A stretch of 64,000 nucleotides of DNA from PALSA-1003 sp963791945 (GCA_963791945.1 CAWBUD010000002.1:930001-994000), one strand, 5' to 3'; shown: positions 32,834-41,723, numbered from the stretch's first letter. Program-made: numbers and translations. Notes: a model not told the origin generated them from the sequence alone.

Positions 32834-35662
32834 TCAGCACGCGAGGTCCGGCTCTCCGCAATGGCGCAGCACGACCTCTCGAACCCGATCGCGCAGCGCT
32901 ACGGCGGAGGACCAGTCGCGACCGGAGGGCGCGATCGGCGGCTGGATGCTGACCTCAACCGGGTAGCGCACGGGAAGCCAGCGATGCTCGCGCAGCACCG
33001 AACGCGTGCCGCGAAGCACGATCGGAAGCACCGGGGCGCCGGTTTCGGCGCTGACCACGAAGGCGCCCAAATGAAAGGCGGCGAGACCGGGTGCGCGCGA
33101 GAATGTTCCCTCGGGGAAGAACACGGCCGTCTCTCCGCGTCCGACGGCAGTCGCGACGTCTCGCGTGTCCTCGACGCCGCGCGAAGGATCGACACGCTCG
33201 ACGAAGTGCGCGCCGAGCCGGCGCATCAGCCAGCCCAAGAGCGGCGCTCGCTCGAATGCGCGCTTGGCCACGAAATGCGCGTCCGGCGGCAGCACGGCGG
33301 TGAGTATCATCGCGTCGACGTAGCTCGCGTGATTGACCACGATGATCGTGGGCTTGCCGGCGCGGAGATGCTCGAGGCCGTTCACGGAGAGCTCGATGCC
33401 GCAGCCACGCAGGAGCAGCTTCGCCGCGCCGTGCGCGAGGCGCAGGCGCATCGGTGGAGAGGCAACCAGCATCAGCCCCGGCAGGCCGACCACCGCGACC
33501 AGGAAGACGACGAGCCAGCAGTAGACGCCGTAGCCGAGCTGTACTAACGCGCGTGCGACGCGACGCAGCCTCGCGAGAACTGCCTCGCGGACCAGGCGCG
33601 CGAGCTGCAGCCAGACCGCGCGGCGCGGCGCCTGAAGCAGGCCCTTCTCATAGAGCTCGCGGCACGCGGCACGGCGGATCTTGCCGCTCGAGGTCTTCAA
33701 CACCGTGCGCGCGTGGGCGAGCAGCACCTCGTCGGGCGGCCCGTTCAGGTGGATCGTCGCCAGTGCCATGATCCGGTCGCGCAGCGCGGCGCGCGACGAT
33801 GGATCGGCCTGGTTGGTTTCGGCCACGACGACCACCCGCTCGGTTCCGCTCGCTCGATCGGTTGTGCCGAACACGGCCACACAGCCCTTGCGTATGCCCG
33901 GGATATCGCCGATCGCGGCCTCGAGGTCGTAGGGATGGATGTTGTGCCCGCCACGCTTGATCAGATCCTTGGCGCGGCTGGTGAGAAAAAGCTCGCCGCC
34001 GGCGATGTAGCCGACGTCGCCCGTGTCGAGCCAATCGCCCCGGAACAGCGTCGCGGTGGCCTCAGGCTTGCGGTGATACCCCATCGTGGCGGAGGGGCCG
34101 CGGAATTCGATGCGACCTTCGGTACGCGCGGGAAGCTCGCGTTCCGCATCATCGACCACGCGAATCTCGTGTCCCGCAAGAGGCCGCCCGCAGGAGACGA
34201 CTTCCAGCGCGTCCGTCGCACGATCGGTCACCGGGGTGGCGACGCCTTCGTGCGCGAGCGCACGCGGATCGATCCGCTCCACCCATGGACCGCGGTCGAG
34301 CGGCGGAAAAGTGAGCCCGAGTGCCGACTCGGCGAGCCCGTACACCGGGGTAAGCGCGCGGCGATCGAATCCGTAGCGCGCGAAACGGGCGGCGAACCGC
34401 TCCAGAGTCGCAGCGCGTACCGGCTCGGCGCCGTTGAAGGCCAGGCGCCACGAGCTTAGATCCAGGCCAGCCAGATCCTCCTCACGCAGCTTGGAGGCGA
34501 CGATCTCGTAGGCGAAGTTGGGCCCTGCCGAAATCGTCGCGCGATAGCGATGGATCGTCCACAGCCAGCGTGCCGGCCGAGCGAGAAAGCTCGTCGGCGG
34601 CATCAGCACCAGCGGGATGGCGTAGTACATCGTGGCGAGCCACGCGCCGATGAGCCCCATGTCGTGATAAAGCGGCAGCCAGCTGACGAAGCGATCGCCC
34701 GACGTCACGCCGGCGGCCTTGCCCATCGCGCGAATGTTGGCGAGCAGGTTGTCGTGGCTCAAGACCACGCCCTTGGGATCGCCGGTGCTGCCTGAGGTGT
34801 ACTGGAGCATCGCCGTGTCGCGGGCCGAAGCGCTCGGCGGATCGACCCGCTCGCCCGCGTCGCGCAGGCGATCGATGCCGACAACGTGTTGCAGATTGGG
34901 CAGCTCCGCGCGCAGGATCTCGCCGATGAACTGCGCCTCGGGCACGGTCACGAGCACCCGGGCAAGGCAGTTCGCGAGGATCGCGGCACGGCCTCGAACA
35001 TGCTCCTCGATTTCCGACCAGCGCACGGGAGGATACATCGGCACGGGCACGGCGCCGACGAGCATTGTCCCCAGGAACGCTTGGAAGAAGGCGCTGCTCG
35101 TCGGCAGCATGAGCGCGACGGCATCGTTGTGACCGATGCCGAGAGCGGCGAGCCCGCGCGCCGCTTCTTGGGCGTCGGCCCACAAGCGCACATAGGAGAT
35201 GGTCCCGAGCGTCTCGTCGCCGTCGAGCAGCGTGATGTGCTCGCGCTCGGGATGGCGCTCGAGATGCCAGCGAAATGCATCGAGGATAGTGGCTGCGTCC
35301 TCCGGCGTGCCCGCGACGGGTTCCGGAGGCGGGGGCGGCGCCGGCGGCAAAGCGACTGCGCCGGACACGGGTTCCGCCTTCGCGATCGCTTCCAGAACGT
35401 CGCGTGGCGTGCGGGCGGCGGCGGCGAGAGGCTCGGGGAGACGGACTCCGAAGGCGCGCTCGACACGCAACACGAGCTCGACGCGCGACAAGCTGTCGAG
35501 CCCCAGATCCCGCTCGATCGAGTCGCCGAGATGCACGGCCCGAGGTGGAGCGGACGGACGCAGCTCATGCAGCATCTCGGTAATGAGCTGCAGCAGCTTT
35601 TGCGCGGCGGCGTCCGGCGGAACGGCCATGCGCCCGGTTAATGGACGATCATTCGGAGCCAT
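32834..35662 (-). CDS. trifunctional ACP / acyl-AMP ligase / PlsC-type acyltransferase
   Basis: About 942 residues from the ATG at 35662; another ATG at 35629 is possible. Domains in order: an acyl carrier domain (about 15-95) with the phosphopantetheine serine in LGLDSLSRVELVLRVE; an alanine/proline linker; an AMP-forming ligase (about 120-670) with MLQYTSGSTGDPKGVVLSHD and the C-terminal LKTSSGKIRRAACRELYE; two hydrophobic helices; and a PlsC-like acyltransferase (about 730-930) with VVNHASYVDAMIL and VFFPEGTFSRAPGL. A fatty acid could be activated, loaded on the fused ACP and moved to a lysolipid at the membrane. An FNR-type box lies 72 bp upstream. Confidence 0.9.
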   Translation of the reverse strand: MAPNDRPLTGRMAVPPDAAAQKLLQLITEMLHELRPSAPPRAVHLGDSIERDLGLDSLSRVELVLRVERAFGVRLPEPLAAAARTPRDVLEAIAKAEPVSGAVALPPAPPPPPEPVAGTPEDAATILDAFRWHLERHPEREHITLLDGDETLGTISYVRLWADAQEAARGLAALGIGHNDAVALMLPTSSAFFQAFLGTMLVGAVPVPMYPPVRWSEIEEHVRGRAAILANCLARVLVTVPEAQFIGEILRAELPNLQHVVGIDRLRDAGERVDPPSASARDTAMLQYTSGSTGDPKGVVLSHDNLLANIRAMGKAAGVTSGDRFVSWLPLYHDMGLIGAWLATMYYAIPLVLMPPTSFLARPARWLWTIHRYRATISAGPNFAYEIVASKLREEDLAGLDLSSWRLAFNGAEPVRAATLERFAARFARYGFDRRALTPVYGLAESALGLTFPPLDRGPWVERIDPRALAHEGVATPVTDRATDALEVVSCGRPLAGHEIRVVDDAERELPARTEGRIEFRGPSATMGYHRKPEATATLFRGDWLDTGDVGYIAGGELFLTSRAKDLIKRGGHNIHPYDLEAAIGDIPGIRKGCVAVFGTTDRASGTERVVVVAETNQADPSSRAALRDRIMALATIHLNGPPDEVLLAHARTVLKTSSGKIRRAACRELYEKGLLQAPRRAVWLQLARLVREAVLARLRRVARALVQLGYGVYCWLVVFLVAVVGLPGLMLVASPPMRLRLAHGAAKLLLRGCGIELSVNGLEHLRAGKPTIIVVNHASYVDAMILTAVLPPDAHFVAKRAFERAPLLGWLMRRLGAHFVERVDPSRGVEDTRDVATAVGRGETAVFFPEGTFSRAPGLAAFHLGAFVVSAETGAPVLPIVLRGTRSVLREHRWLPVRYPVEVSIQPPIAPSGRDWSSAVALRDRVREVVLRHCGEPDLAC

Positions 35663-35733
35663 TGCAGTTCGACCCCGAGCCAGCACAGATCGAGATCGCG
35701 CCACCATCGTAGCTGCCGGCCTGTGCGAGCCCG

Positions 35734-35747
35734 TTGACGGGGATCAA
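35734..35747. promoter_or_regulatory. FNR/ANR-type box upstream of the ACP-ligase-acyltransferase gene
   Basis: TTGACGGGGATCAA matches the consensus at 9 of 10 positions, 72 bp before the ATG at 35662, close to the position expected for FNR activation. Confidence 0.7.
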
Positions 35748-36233
35748 AGCCGTCCAGCGCCGGAGGACTACGCTCATACGGATGGACTATGCGTCCACGA
35801 TTTCTCAACGGGCCGTGAATCGACGGAGTCCGCACAAGTTTCCGACCTATGACGCTTCCTCGTCGCCCGACTTGTGAAGGGGTTCCTTAAGCCACCGATT
35901 GAGCGTCACGGCCGTGCCGTAAAAAATCTCGACACCACCCAAAGCGCTCGGCGTCTTGCGCGTGGCCTTCTCCGACGATTTTGCGAGCCAATTACGTTTC
36001 GTCAGACGGCGTAGAGGTCAGGCGCTACCGATTTTGGTGCCATCGCATGGCGTGGGGCCGACAGCGATCTAGGGGAGCACCCAATGGGCACCGTAAAAAA
36101 TTTCGACAACGCCGCTTCAGCCTCCAGAGGAGTCTGGCAGGGTGAAATGTCCGTTACAACTGGCGCTTTATTGGCTGCGCGAACGCCGCGCGAATTGCCC
36201 GCCCGGCGTCCCTACGGCCCCGCTTTGTGCTGC
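35748..36233. other. intergenic stretch with a duplicated AT-rich motif
   Basis: Nearly 500 bases between the ligase promoter and the end of the ArsA operon. A motif CCGTAAAAAATyTCGACAmC occurs at about 35919-35938 and again at about 36091-36110, in the same orientation. No gene is supported; an open frame reading from 36084 runs antisense through the ArsA gene. The stretch may hold remnants of a lost gene or an undetected small RNA. Confidence 0.5.
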
Positions 36234-37280
36234 TCAGGTTCGGGCTTCGACTTCGTGGCGCTCTTCAGCGAAGCTAACGGGCACAGGTTTCGCGCCGTCC
36301 GCCGCGAAGATCGCGTCGCAGAGCCGGTTGAGCATCGGCACTCCGCGAACCTCGGTTTCGAACAGCGGGACGATGGCGCGGACGCTATCGTCGAACTCGC
36401 GCCAGATCGTCTTCATGTGCTCCTGCTGCATGGCCACGCGGTTCTTGACGAACTCGGCGGAATCCGGACCCAGCGACGCCGGGTCGATGACCATGTTGAC
36501 GAGAACGCCGCCCACCGGAATCCCGAAATCCTTGAACCACTGGATAAAGCGGGTTACCACCGCGATGGGAAGCGCCTCGGCCAGCGTCACGAAGAAAAAC
36601 GCCGTCAACTTCGGGTCGGTGAGGAGCACGCGCGCGTGCTCCATCCGGTCGCGGAAGGAGACGAGGTACTCCATCAGGGGATCGGCCTCCTTCTTCTTGG
36701 TGAAGGAAAGCATCTCGCGCAGCGTCTTCGCCTCCTCGCGGCTCTTCATCATCTTGTTGACCCAAAGCGCGTAGACCTTCGACATGCCGAGGAGCCGCCG
36801 CGCGTTGGCGGTGGGCGCGGTGTCGAAGACGTAGACGTCGTACTCGTTCTTGAACATGAGGTCGATCATGTTCTCGAACATCGCCGATTCCTCGAACGCG
36901 GGGTTCATCGTCGCGGTCTCGACGAACTCGTCGGCCTTGGTGGTGATGTCGGCGAACTTGAGGAACCAGCGGATCTTCTCGCGGATCTGCATCTTGCTGC
37001 GCTCGATGGTCTCCTTGGTCTCGATCTCGTACGCCCAGAGGTTGGGCACGCCCTCGACGGGGACGTGCTTGCCGAGCACGTCCTGGCCCAGCAAGGTGGT
37101 GAGGCTGTGCACGGGATTGGTCGACGCGAGCAGCACCCGGCGTCCCTGCCGGGCGAGCCCGATGGCCGCGGCGGCGGCGAAAACCGTCTTCCCCACGCCG
37201 CCCTTGCCGCCGAAGAAGAAGTACTTCAGCGTGGGGTGCTCGCTGAGGTGCCGTCCCATCGGCATGGTGATCTCTGACAT
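36234..37280 (-). CDS. ArsA/Get3-type ATPase, subunit 1 (canonical Walker A)
   Basis: 348 residues, single-domain. The deviant Walker A is FFFGGKGGVGKTVFAAAAA, with the signature lysine present. Switch-like sites follow in STNPVHSLTTLLG and VFDTAPTANARRLLGMSK. The middle (EESAMFENMIDLMFKNEYDV) and the C-terminal VNMVIDPASLGPDS are shared with its neighbour. ArsA/Get3 ATPases work as dimers that drive arsenite export or deliver membrane proteins. No arsB, arsR or arsC is present, so arsenic resistance is unlikely. Last gene of a tight four-gene operon, 12 bp after subunit 2. Confidence 0.9.
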   Translation of the reverse strand: MSEITMPMGRHLSEHPTLKYFFFGGKGGVGKTVFAAAAAIGLARQGRRVLLASTNPVHSLTTLLGQDVLGKHVPVEGVPNLWAYEIETKETIERSKMQIREKIRWFLKFADITTKADEFVETATMNPAFEESAMFENMIDLMFKNEYDVYVFDTAPTANARRLLGMSKVYALWVNKMMKSREEAKTLREMLSFTKKKEADPLMEYLVSFRDRMEHARVLLTDPKLTAFFFVTLAEALPIAVVTRFIQWFKDFGIPVGGVLVNMVIDPASLGPDSAEFVKNRVAMQQEHMKTIWREFDDSVRAIVPLFETEVRGVPMLNRLCDAIFAADGAKPVPVSFAEERHEVEART

Positions 37281-37292
37281 GGCGAGCCTCCG

Positions 37293-38267
37293 CTAGGCGT
37301 ACATGATGTCGGCCAGCTTCTCGATCATGGGCAGCCCGGTGACGTCGCGCTCCATCTCCGGCACCAGAGCCCTCACCTGGTCGTTGAAGATCGTGCGCAC
37401 GTCGCGCATGTGCTGGTCCTGCATGGCGATGCGGTGACGCAAATACTCCGGGATGTTCTGGCTCAGCAGCTCGTGCGGGATGACCCGGTTCACCACGTAT
37501 CCGGCGATCGGCACGTCGAACTGCGCGAACATCTTGGCCGCCTTCTGCGTGTCGTTGATGACCCCGATCTCCGGGATCACCACGAAGAAGAAGGCCGTCT
37601 TCGTCTTGTCCGTTAGGATCCCGGCGGAGGTGTTGATGCGGTTCTTGATGTAGAGCAGCTCCTGGAGGATCTGGTCCTGCTCGGTCTGCTTCTCGTGCTT
37701 GAGCCGGCTCACCATCTCCTCGTACTCGCGCATGTCCTCCCGGAGCTTGGTGACTTTGTTGATCCACTCGTCGTAGACCTTGGCCATCGACAGGTAGTAG
37801 AGCGCGTGACCGAGCGGTACGAGATCGTAGATGTAGTAGTCGTAGTCGCCCTTCATGACCACGTCCACTACGGCGTCGAACATTGCGCTCTCTTCCATCG
37901 CCGGCTCGGCGCTCGCCGCCTGGATGTAGTGCTCGATCTCCTCGGGCACGGCGGGCAGGCCGTACATGTCGAGGATCTTCTGGCGGATCTCCTGCTGGTA
38001 CGCCTTGATATGCTTGTCGGCGTCGATCTCCTGGGCCCAGAGGTTGTCCATGATCTTCACGGGTCCCTTGCCGAAGATATCCTTCTTGAAGATGTCGGTG
38101 AGCGACGCCTGGGGGTCGACGGAGAACACGAGCACCTTCTTGCCGTGGCTCGCGAGCCAGTATCCCGCCGCCGCTGAGAAGGTGGTCTTGCCGACTCCGC
38201 CCCCGCCGCCGAACATGATGTAGCGGCGCTCGGGATGCTGCAGGAACACGTCCTTGAATCCCATCAT
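37293..38267 (-). CDS. ArsA/Get3-type ATPase, subunit 2 (signature lysine replaced)
   Basis: 324 residues; the ATG at 38267 has AAGGGG just upstream, and the longer frame before it is not used. The Walker A reads IMFGGGGGVGKTTFSAAAG. The second lysine that contacts the partner nucleotide in ArsA/MinD-type ATPases is glycine here, while the P-loop GKT is kept. Other conserved parts are VDPQASLTDIFKKDIF and YIYDLVPLGHALYYLSMAKV (where subunit 1 has DTAPTANAR), plus EESAMFDAVVDVVMKGDYD. It is clearly a paralogue of subunit 1, so the two may form an asymmetric heterodimer. Starts 7 bp after the small gene upstream. Confidence 0.9.
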   Translation of the reverse strand: MMGFKDVFLQHPERRYIMFGGGGGVGKTTFSAAAGYWLASHGKKVLVFSVDPQASLTDIFKKDIFGKGPVKIMDNLWAQEIDADKHIKAYQQEIRQKILDMYGLPAVPEEIEHYIQAASAEPAMEESAMFDAVVDVVMKGDYDYYIYDLVPLGHALYYLSMAKVYDEWINKVTKLREDMREYEEMVSRLKHEKQTEQDQILQELLYIKNRINTSAGILTDKTKTAFFFVVIPEIGVINDTQKAAKMFAQFDVPIAGYVVNRVIPHELLSQNIPEYLRHRIAMQDQHMRDVRTIFNDQVRALVPEMERDVTGLPMIEKLADIMYA

Positions 38268-38274
38268 GGTCCCC

Positions 38275-38553
38275 TTAGAACATCGCGTCCGCGACGTCTT
38301 TCTCGCGCAGCATGCGCCGCTTCCACGTCGCGATCTGCGGCACAACGTAAGGCAGAAGCCGCAGGCTGTAGTAGGGCGGCAGGATCGGGATGCCCAGCAG
38401 GTCGCCCATCGTGATGAGAATGAAGAGGTGCTCCATCGATGCGCGCGTGCGCAGTGCCGCGCGGCTCATGTCGTGCGCGGCCATGCCGTACACCGTGTCG
38501 CGGACGTTCTGCCAGATTCTCTTTGCCGTCGTCATCTTTTCTTCGTCTGTCAT
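38275..38553 (-). CDS. small ArsA-associated protein b (92 aa)
   Basis: It has a charged helical N-terminus (TDEEKMTTAKRIWQNVRDTV) and a hydrophobic stretch at about 42-72 (EHLFILITMGDLLGIPILPP, YYSLRLLPYVVPQI). The end is basic (TWKRRMLREKD). It is paralogous to the gene just upstream, sharing GIPILPPYY-LRLLP-VVPQI-TWKR. I know no function for the family. The single hydrophobic segment suggests membrane attachment or a hydrophobic client for the ATPases. The operon context is strict: 7 bp before the ArsA subunit 2 start. Confidence 0.8.
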   Translation of the reverse strand: MTDEEKMTTAKRIWQNVRDTVYGMAAHDMSRAALRTRASMEHLFILITMGDLLGIPILPPYYSLRLLPYVVPQIATWKRRMLREKDVADAMF

Positions 38554-38565
38554 GGCCTTGTTCCT

Positions 38566-38865
38566 TTACATTCCGTGCAGGTGATGCTCGTGGTCGGTGC
38601 CGAGTTCGCGCTCGCGCATCATGTGGCGCTTCCAGGTCTCGATCTGCGGTACCACCCAGGGGAGCAGGCGCAGCCCGTAGTACGGCGGCAGGATCGGCAC
38701 GCCCAGCATGTCCCCGAATACGCCGAGCATGAACAAAGTCTCCATCGTGGCCCGGATCTCGAGGGCCTCCTGCGCGATCTCGTAGCCGGAGAGCCCATAC
38801 ATGAATTCGCGCAGGGCCTTCCTCCATACGCCGGTGACGCGCGTGCTATCGCTGCCTACGGGCAT
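38566..38865 (-). CDS. small ArsA-associated protein a (99 aa)
   Basis: First gene of the four-gene ArsA operon. The ATG at 38865 has GGAGG about 10 bp upstream and gives PVGSDSTRVTGVWRKALREF. The centre has ETLFMLGVFGDMLGVPILPP and YYGLRLLPWVVPQIETWKRH, the same pattern as protein b, and the end is histidine-rich (DHEHHLHG). Duplicated partners beside duplicated ATPases suggest matched pairs. The reading frame stays open far upstream (to 39516), but that part is antisense to another gene. Confidence 0.8.
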   Translation of the reverse strand: MPVGSDSTRVTGVWRKALREFMYGLSGYEIAQEALEIRATMETLFMLGVFGDMLGVPILPPYYGLRLLPWVVPQIETWKRHMMRERELGTDHEHHLHGM

Positions 38866-38880
38866 GTTATCGTTGCCTCC

Positions 38881-39513
38881 ATGACGGAGCTCATCGGCAT
38901 CGTCGCGGTCGCAGTCGTAGCTTGGTTCGCGGCCGGGACGATCTGGAATGTTCGCCTGGGGCGCGAGGTCTTGCGCTGGATGCAGGGCGGCCTGCCGGTG
39001 CTCGGCCAGCACACGACCGTGCGCTGGCTTGGCTCGACCGCGGTCGAGATGGTGATTCGTGACGGCGAACCTCCGTTCGCCGCAGCGACCGTCGTCATTT
39101 TTCTGGAACCGCGAGACCTGCCTTGGATGTGGGCGCTCGGCCGCAGCGGCGGCCGCCGCGACACGCTCATTATCCGGGGCGTGTTGCGCCAAACGCCGAC
39201 GCTCGAGCTCGAGGCGCTCGACCCGGCGAGCTGGTCGGGTCGCGATGCGCTTCCGCGCGTGCCGACCGCGTGGGCAGTGCGCCAAGCTCCGACCGCGGAC
39301 GGCGTCGTCGTACATCACTCTGGCGCTTCGGCCCTCGAGCGGGCCGACACGATGCTGGCGCTCGCGCAGCGCACCGACCTCACGATAAGGCGGCTCTCGG
39401 TGCGTCGTACTGAGCCAAATTTCCAGATTCATATCGCGCTTCCAGATCGCCGGCAGCCGGCGCGCGAGTTCTTCGAAGCGGTGCACCGCCTCGTCGAACT
39501 CGCGCTCAGCTGA
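38881..39513 (+). CDS. membrane-anchored protein of unknown family
   Basis: 210 residues. One N-terminal transmembrane helix (TELIGIVAVAVVAWFAAGTI) is followed by a soluble domain rich in beta-strand patterns (TTVRWLGSTAVEMVIRDGEP, AAATVVIFLEPRDLPWMWAL, HIALPDRRQPAREFFEAVHR). I do not recognise a family. Its ATG is 15 bp from the divergent ArsA-operon start, and no ribosome site precedes it, so a leaderless message or a start further in is possible. Its position suggests a membrane component working with the ArsA operon; this is inferred from location only. Confidence 0.7.
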   Translation: MTELIGIVAVAVVAWFAAGTIWNVRLGREVLRWMQGGLPVLGQHTTVRWLGSTAVEMVIRDGEPPFAAATVVIFLEPRDLPWMWALGRSGGRRDTLIIRGVLRQTPTLELEALDPASWSGRDALPRVPTAWAVRQAPTADGVVVHHSGASALERADTMLALAQRTDLTIRRLSVRRTEPNFQIHIALPDRRQPAREFFEAVHRLVELALS

Positions 39514-39528
39514 CACGATCCGATTGCT

Positions 39529-41478
39529 CTATGCATGCGCCGCAGGCGTATGTGCCGCGGGTGGCAGAGTCGCAGGACGTGGAACGGGCGTCGCCGGTGT
39601 CGCACCGTGGCGCATGTAAGCCTTGTAGCCGTCCCAGCCGATGATGAGAGCCGCCACGAACAGCAGCAAGGAGACCGCGATCATGGCCCACGCACCCCCG
39701 ACCGGCAGCGCGCCCATATTCGGATTCGCCGCGATCGTCACGTAGAGGTTGCGCGCCGTGACCGCGGTCGCCGCCAGGGTGGTGAAGTACATGAACACCA
39801 TCGGCACGACCGCGTAGGTCGGATTGCGCTTCTCCGACTTGAGCCACACCGCCACCACGAGCAGGCTCAGGGCCGCCATCAGTTGGTTGGAGGCGCCGAA
39901 CATCTGCCACAGATACACCCACGTGCCGGTGAGCACGAGCGCAGCCGTGAAGCCCATGGAGATGAAGCTCGCGACGTGCATGTTGCGCATGGGCGGGATA
40001 GCGTCGCCCACCCACTCGGCGAGGGTCACGCGCATCACGCGGAAGACGAGTTGTGTCACGGTCAGCACGATGATCACGAAGGTAGCGAAGCCGAGCGCGG
40101 TACCGAACGCCTCGGGAAGGAGCCCGAAGGTGCCGGCGTACACCAGCTTGCCGACGCCGGCCGCGAAGCGGCCACCGCCGCCGCCGGCTCCGGCGATGGA
40201 GACGGCAGTAAGAGACAGCATCGCCAGGGGGAACTCGCCAAACAACATCGCCCCTGCGCCGACCGGCAGTGCGTCGGTGTCGTACTCGAGCTGCCGCGCA
40301 GTGCCGATCGAGCCGACCAGAGCGTGCCAGCCCGAGATGGCGCCACACGCGATGGTGACGAACAGCATCGGCCAGAGCGGCTGCCACGCGGCGCCGGACT
40401 GGATCGTGAAGCCGAGATCCTTGATCGCCGGCAGCGCGAAGGCGCCGATGAGGTTGCCGGCCGCGTCCGTTGTGCCGAGGATCGGCGCGACGACCATGCC
40501 GAGCGCGGAGAGCAGGATGGTGATCGAGGTGATCCAGAAGCCGATGTAGTTCACCGGTTGCGCGAAGCGCCAGATCGGCAGGTTCGCCCCCATGTAGCTG
40601 AAGGCGAAGAGGAAGACCATCCACCCGATGTAGTTGGGCAGCGTCTTGAGAAGGCCCGTGCTCGCGTCATACGCCGGGGTGCTCACGCGCTTGCCGTCCT
40701 TGCCAGGCGCGGGGATGCGTGGATCTGCGGCCGTCGGATCCTCCACCGCGAACAATGCCGTGCCGTCGCTGATCTGGTCTACCGCGCTGTTCACGTTCAC
40801 AACCGCGGCCGCCACCGGGCCTTGCACCAGCGCACCCTTCTCATCGCGGTGCTGGCCCCAAGGACCGGCCGCCATGCCGGCAAGCGTCAGCGCGACGACG
40901 AAGACCGTGACGCCCATGATGCCCATCTTCCAGCGGTACATCATCTGGCCGGCGAGCAGCCCCATGAGCGCGAGCATGATGATGCCGAACGGGACGTCGG
41001 GACGCGCGGACAGGATCGCCGCCAGGATGCCGATGAACGCGCCGGCGAGCAGCATCAGGTAGAAGAAGATGAATACGAACAGAATCGTGCGCGTGCGCGG
41101 CGCGATAAGCTTGTGCGAGATCGCCGACAGGCTGTTCCCGTCGTTGCGCACCGCGACCATGATGGCGGAATAGTCGCTCACCCAGCCGATGAAGCTAACG
41201 CCCAGGATCAGCCAGGCCAGCGACGGCGACCAGCCCCAGATATTGGCGGCGGTGATCGGTCCGACGATGGGCCCGGCGGCCGCAATCGCCTTGAAGTGAT
41301 AGCCGAACAGCACATTCCGGCTGGTCGGCATGAAGTCGACGCCGTCCATGTACAGCTTGGCGGGCGTCGCCCGCTTGGCGTCGGACTGGATGACGTTGCG
41401 GTCGATGCGTTTGGCGTAGAAGTTGTACGCCAGATAGCTGGTGAGTACGGCGAGGACGACGATCCAGAGAGTGTTCAT
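39529..41478 (-). CDS. cstA: carbon starvation protein CstA family peptide/pyruvate transporter
   Basis: 649 residues from the ATG at 41478 (GAAGGGG upstream). Many hydrophobic helices are present. Signatures include DFMPTSRNVLFGYHFKAIAA, GPIVGPITAANIWGWSPSLA, YSAIMVAVRNDGNSLSAISH and GWHALVGSIGTARQLEYDT. E. coli CstA imports peptides, and its relative BtsT imports pyruvate. Next to acyl-CoA synthetase and pyruvate-dehydrogenase genes, pyruvate uptake is an attractive role here, but that is inference. Convergent with the 38881 gene with only 15 bp between stops. An FNR-type box lies 232 bp upstream. Confidence 0.94.
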   Translation of the reverse strand: MNTLWIVVLAVLTSYLAYNFYAKRIDRNVIQSDAKRATPAKLYMDGVDFMPTSRNVLFGYHFKAIAAAGPIVGPITAANIWGWSPSLAWLILGVSFIGWVSDYSAIMVAVRNDGNSLSAISHKLIAPRTRTILFVFIFFYLMLLAGAFIGILAAILSARPDVPFGIIMLALMGLLAGQMMYRWKMGIMGVTVFVVALTLAGMAAGPWGQHRDEKGALVQGPVAAAVVNVNSAVDQISDGTALFAVEDPTAADPRIPAPGKDGKRVSTPAYDASTGLLKTLPNYIGWMVFLFAFSYMGANLPIWRFAQPVNYIGFWITSITILLSALGMVVAPILGTTDAAGNLIGAFALPAIKDLGFTIQSGAAWQPLWPMLFVTIACGAISGWHALVGSIGTARQLEYDTDALPVGAGAMLFGEFPLAMLSLTAVSIAGAGGGGGRFAAGVGKLVYAGTFGLLPEAFGTALGFATFVIIVLTVTQLVFRVMRVTLAEWVGDAIPPMRNMHVASFISMGFTAALVLTGTWVYLWQMFGASNQLMAALSLLVVAVWLKSEKRNPTYAVVPMVFMYFTTLAATAVTARNLYVTIAANPNMGALPVGGAWAMIAVSLLLFVAALIIGWDGYKAYMRHGATPATPVPRPATLPPAAHTPAAHA

Positions 41479-41709
41479 GGCCCCTTCTTTCGTCGAATGG
41501 TCGTAACCGCCGCGGTGCCTATCGGCACAGGGATGCACGAAGGGGAGGATCTGCCCGCGGCGAACTGCCCGCGCGCACGTGCTTCGTACTTCCGTACTTC
41601 CGGACGGCGCACGTGCTCCGGTCCTCGACTGGGTGTTTACCGTAACCTGCCTGTCGGCCACCTCCGCGTGGTTTGTCAGAGATTCTTCACCCCCGCGAAG
41701 GAACGCGTA

Positions 41710-41723
41710 TTGATCGGTGTCAA
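41710..41723. promoter_or_regulatory. FNR/ANR-type box, cstA/acs intergenic, site 1
   Basis: TTGATCGGTGTCAA matches TTGAT-N4-ATCAA at 9 of 10 positions. It lies 232 bp upstream of cstA and 264 bp upstream of the acyl-CoA synthetase gene, so long leaders would be needed. Confidence 0.65.

Noticed and set aside
36385..37767. 460-codon minus-strand frame across both ArsA genes
   Set aside because: Out of frame with both ATPases, which are well conserved; the product is Arg/Gly/His-rich without a fold-like pattern.
36234..38267. arsenite resistance operon
   Set aside because: ArsA-like ATPases are present, but no ArsB/Acr3, ArsR, ArsC or ArsD is nearby.
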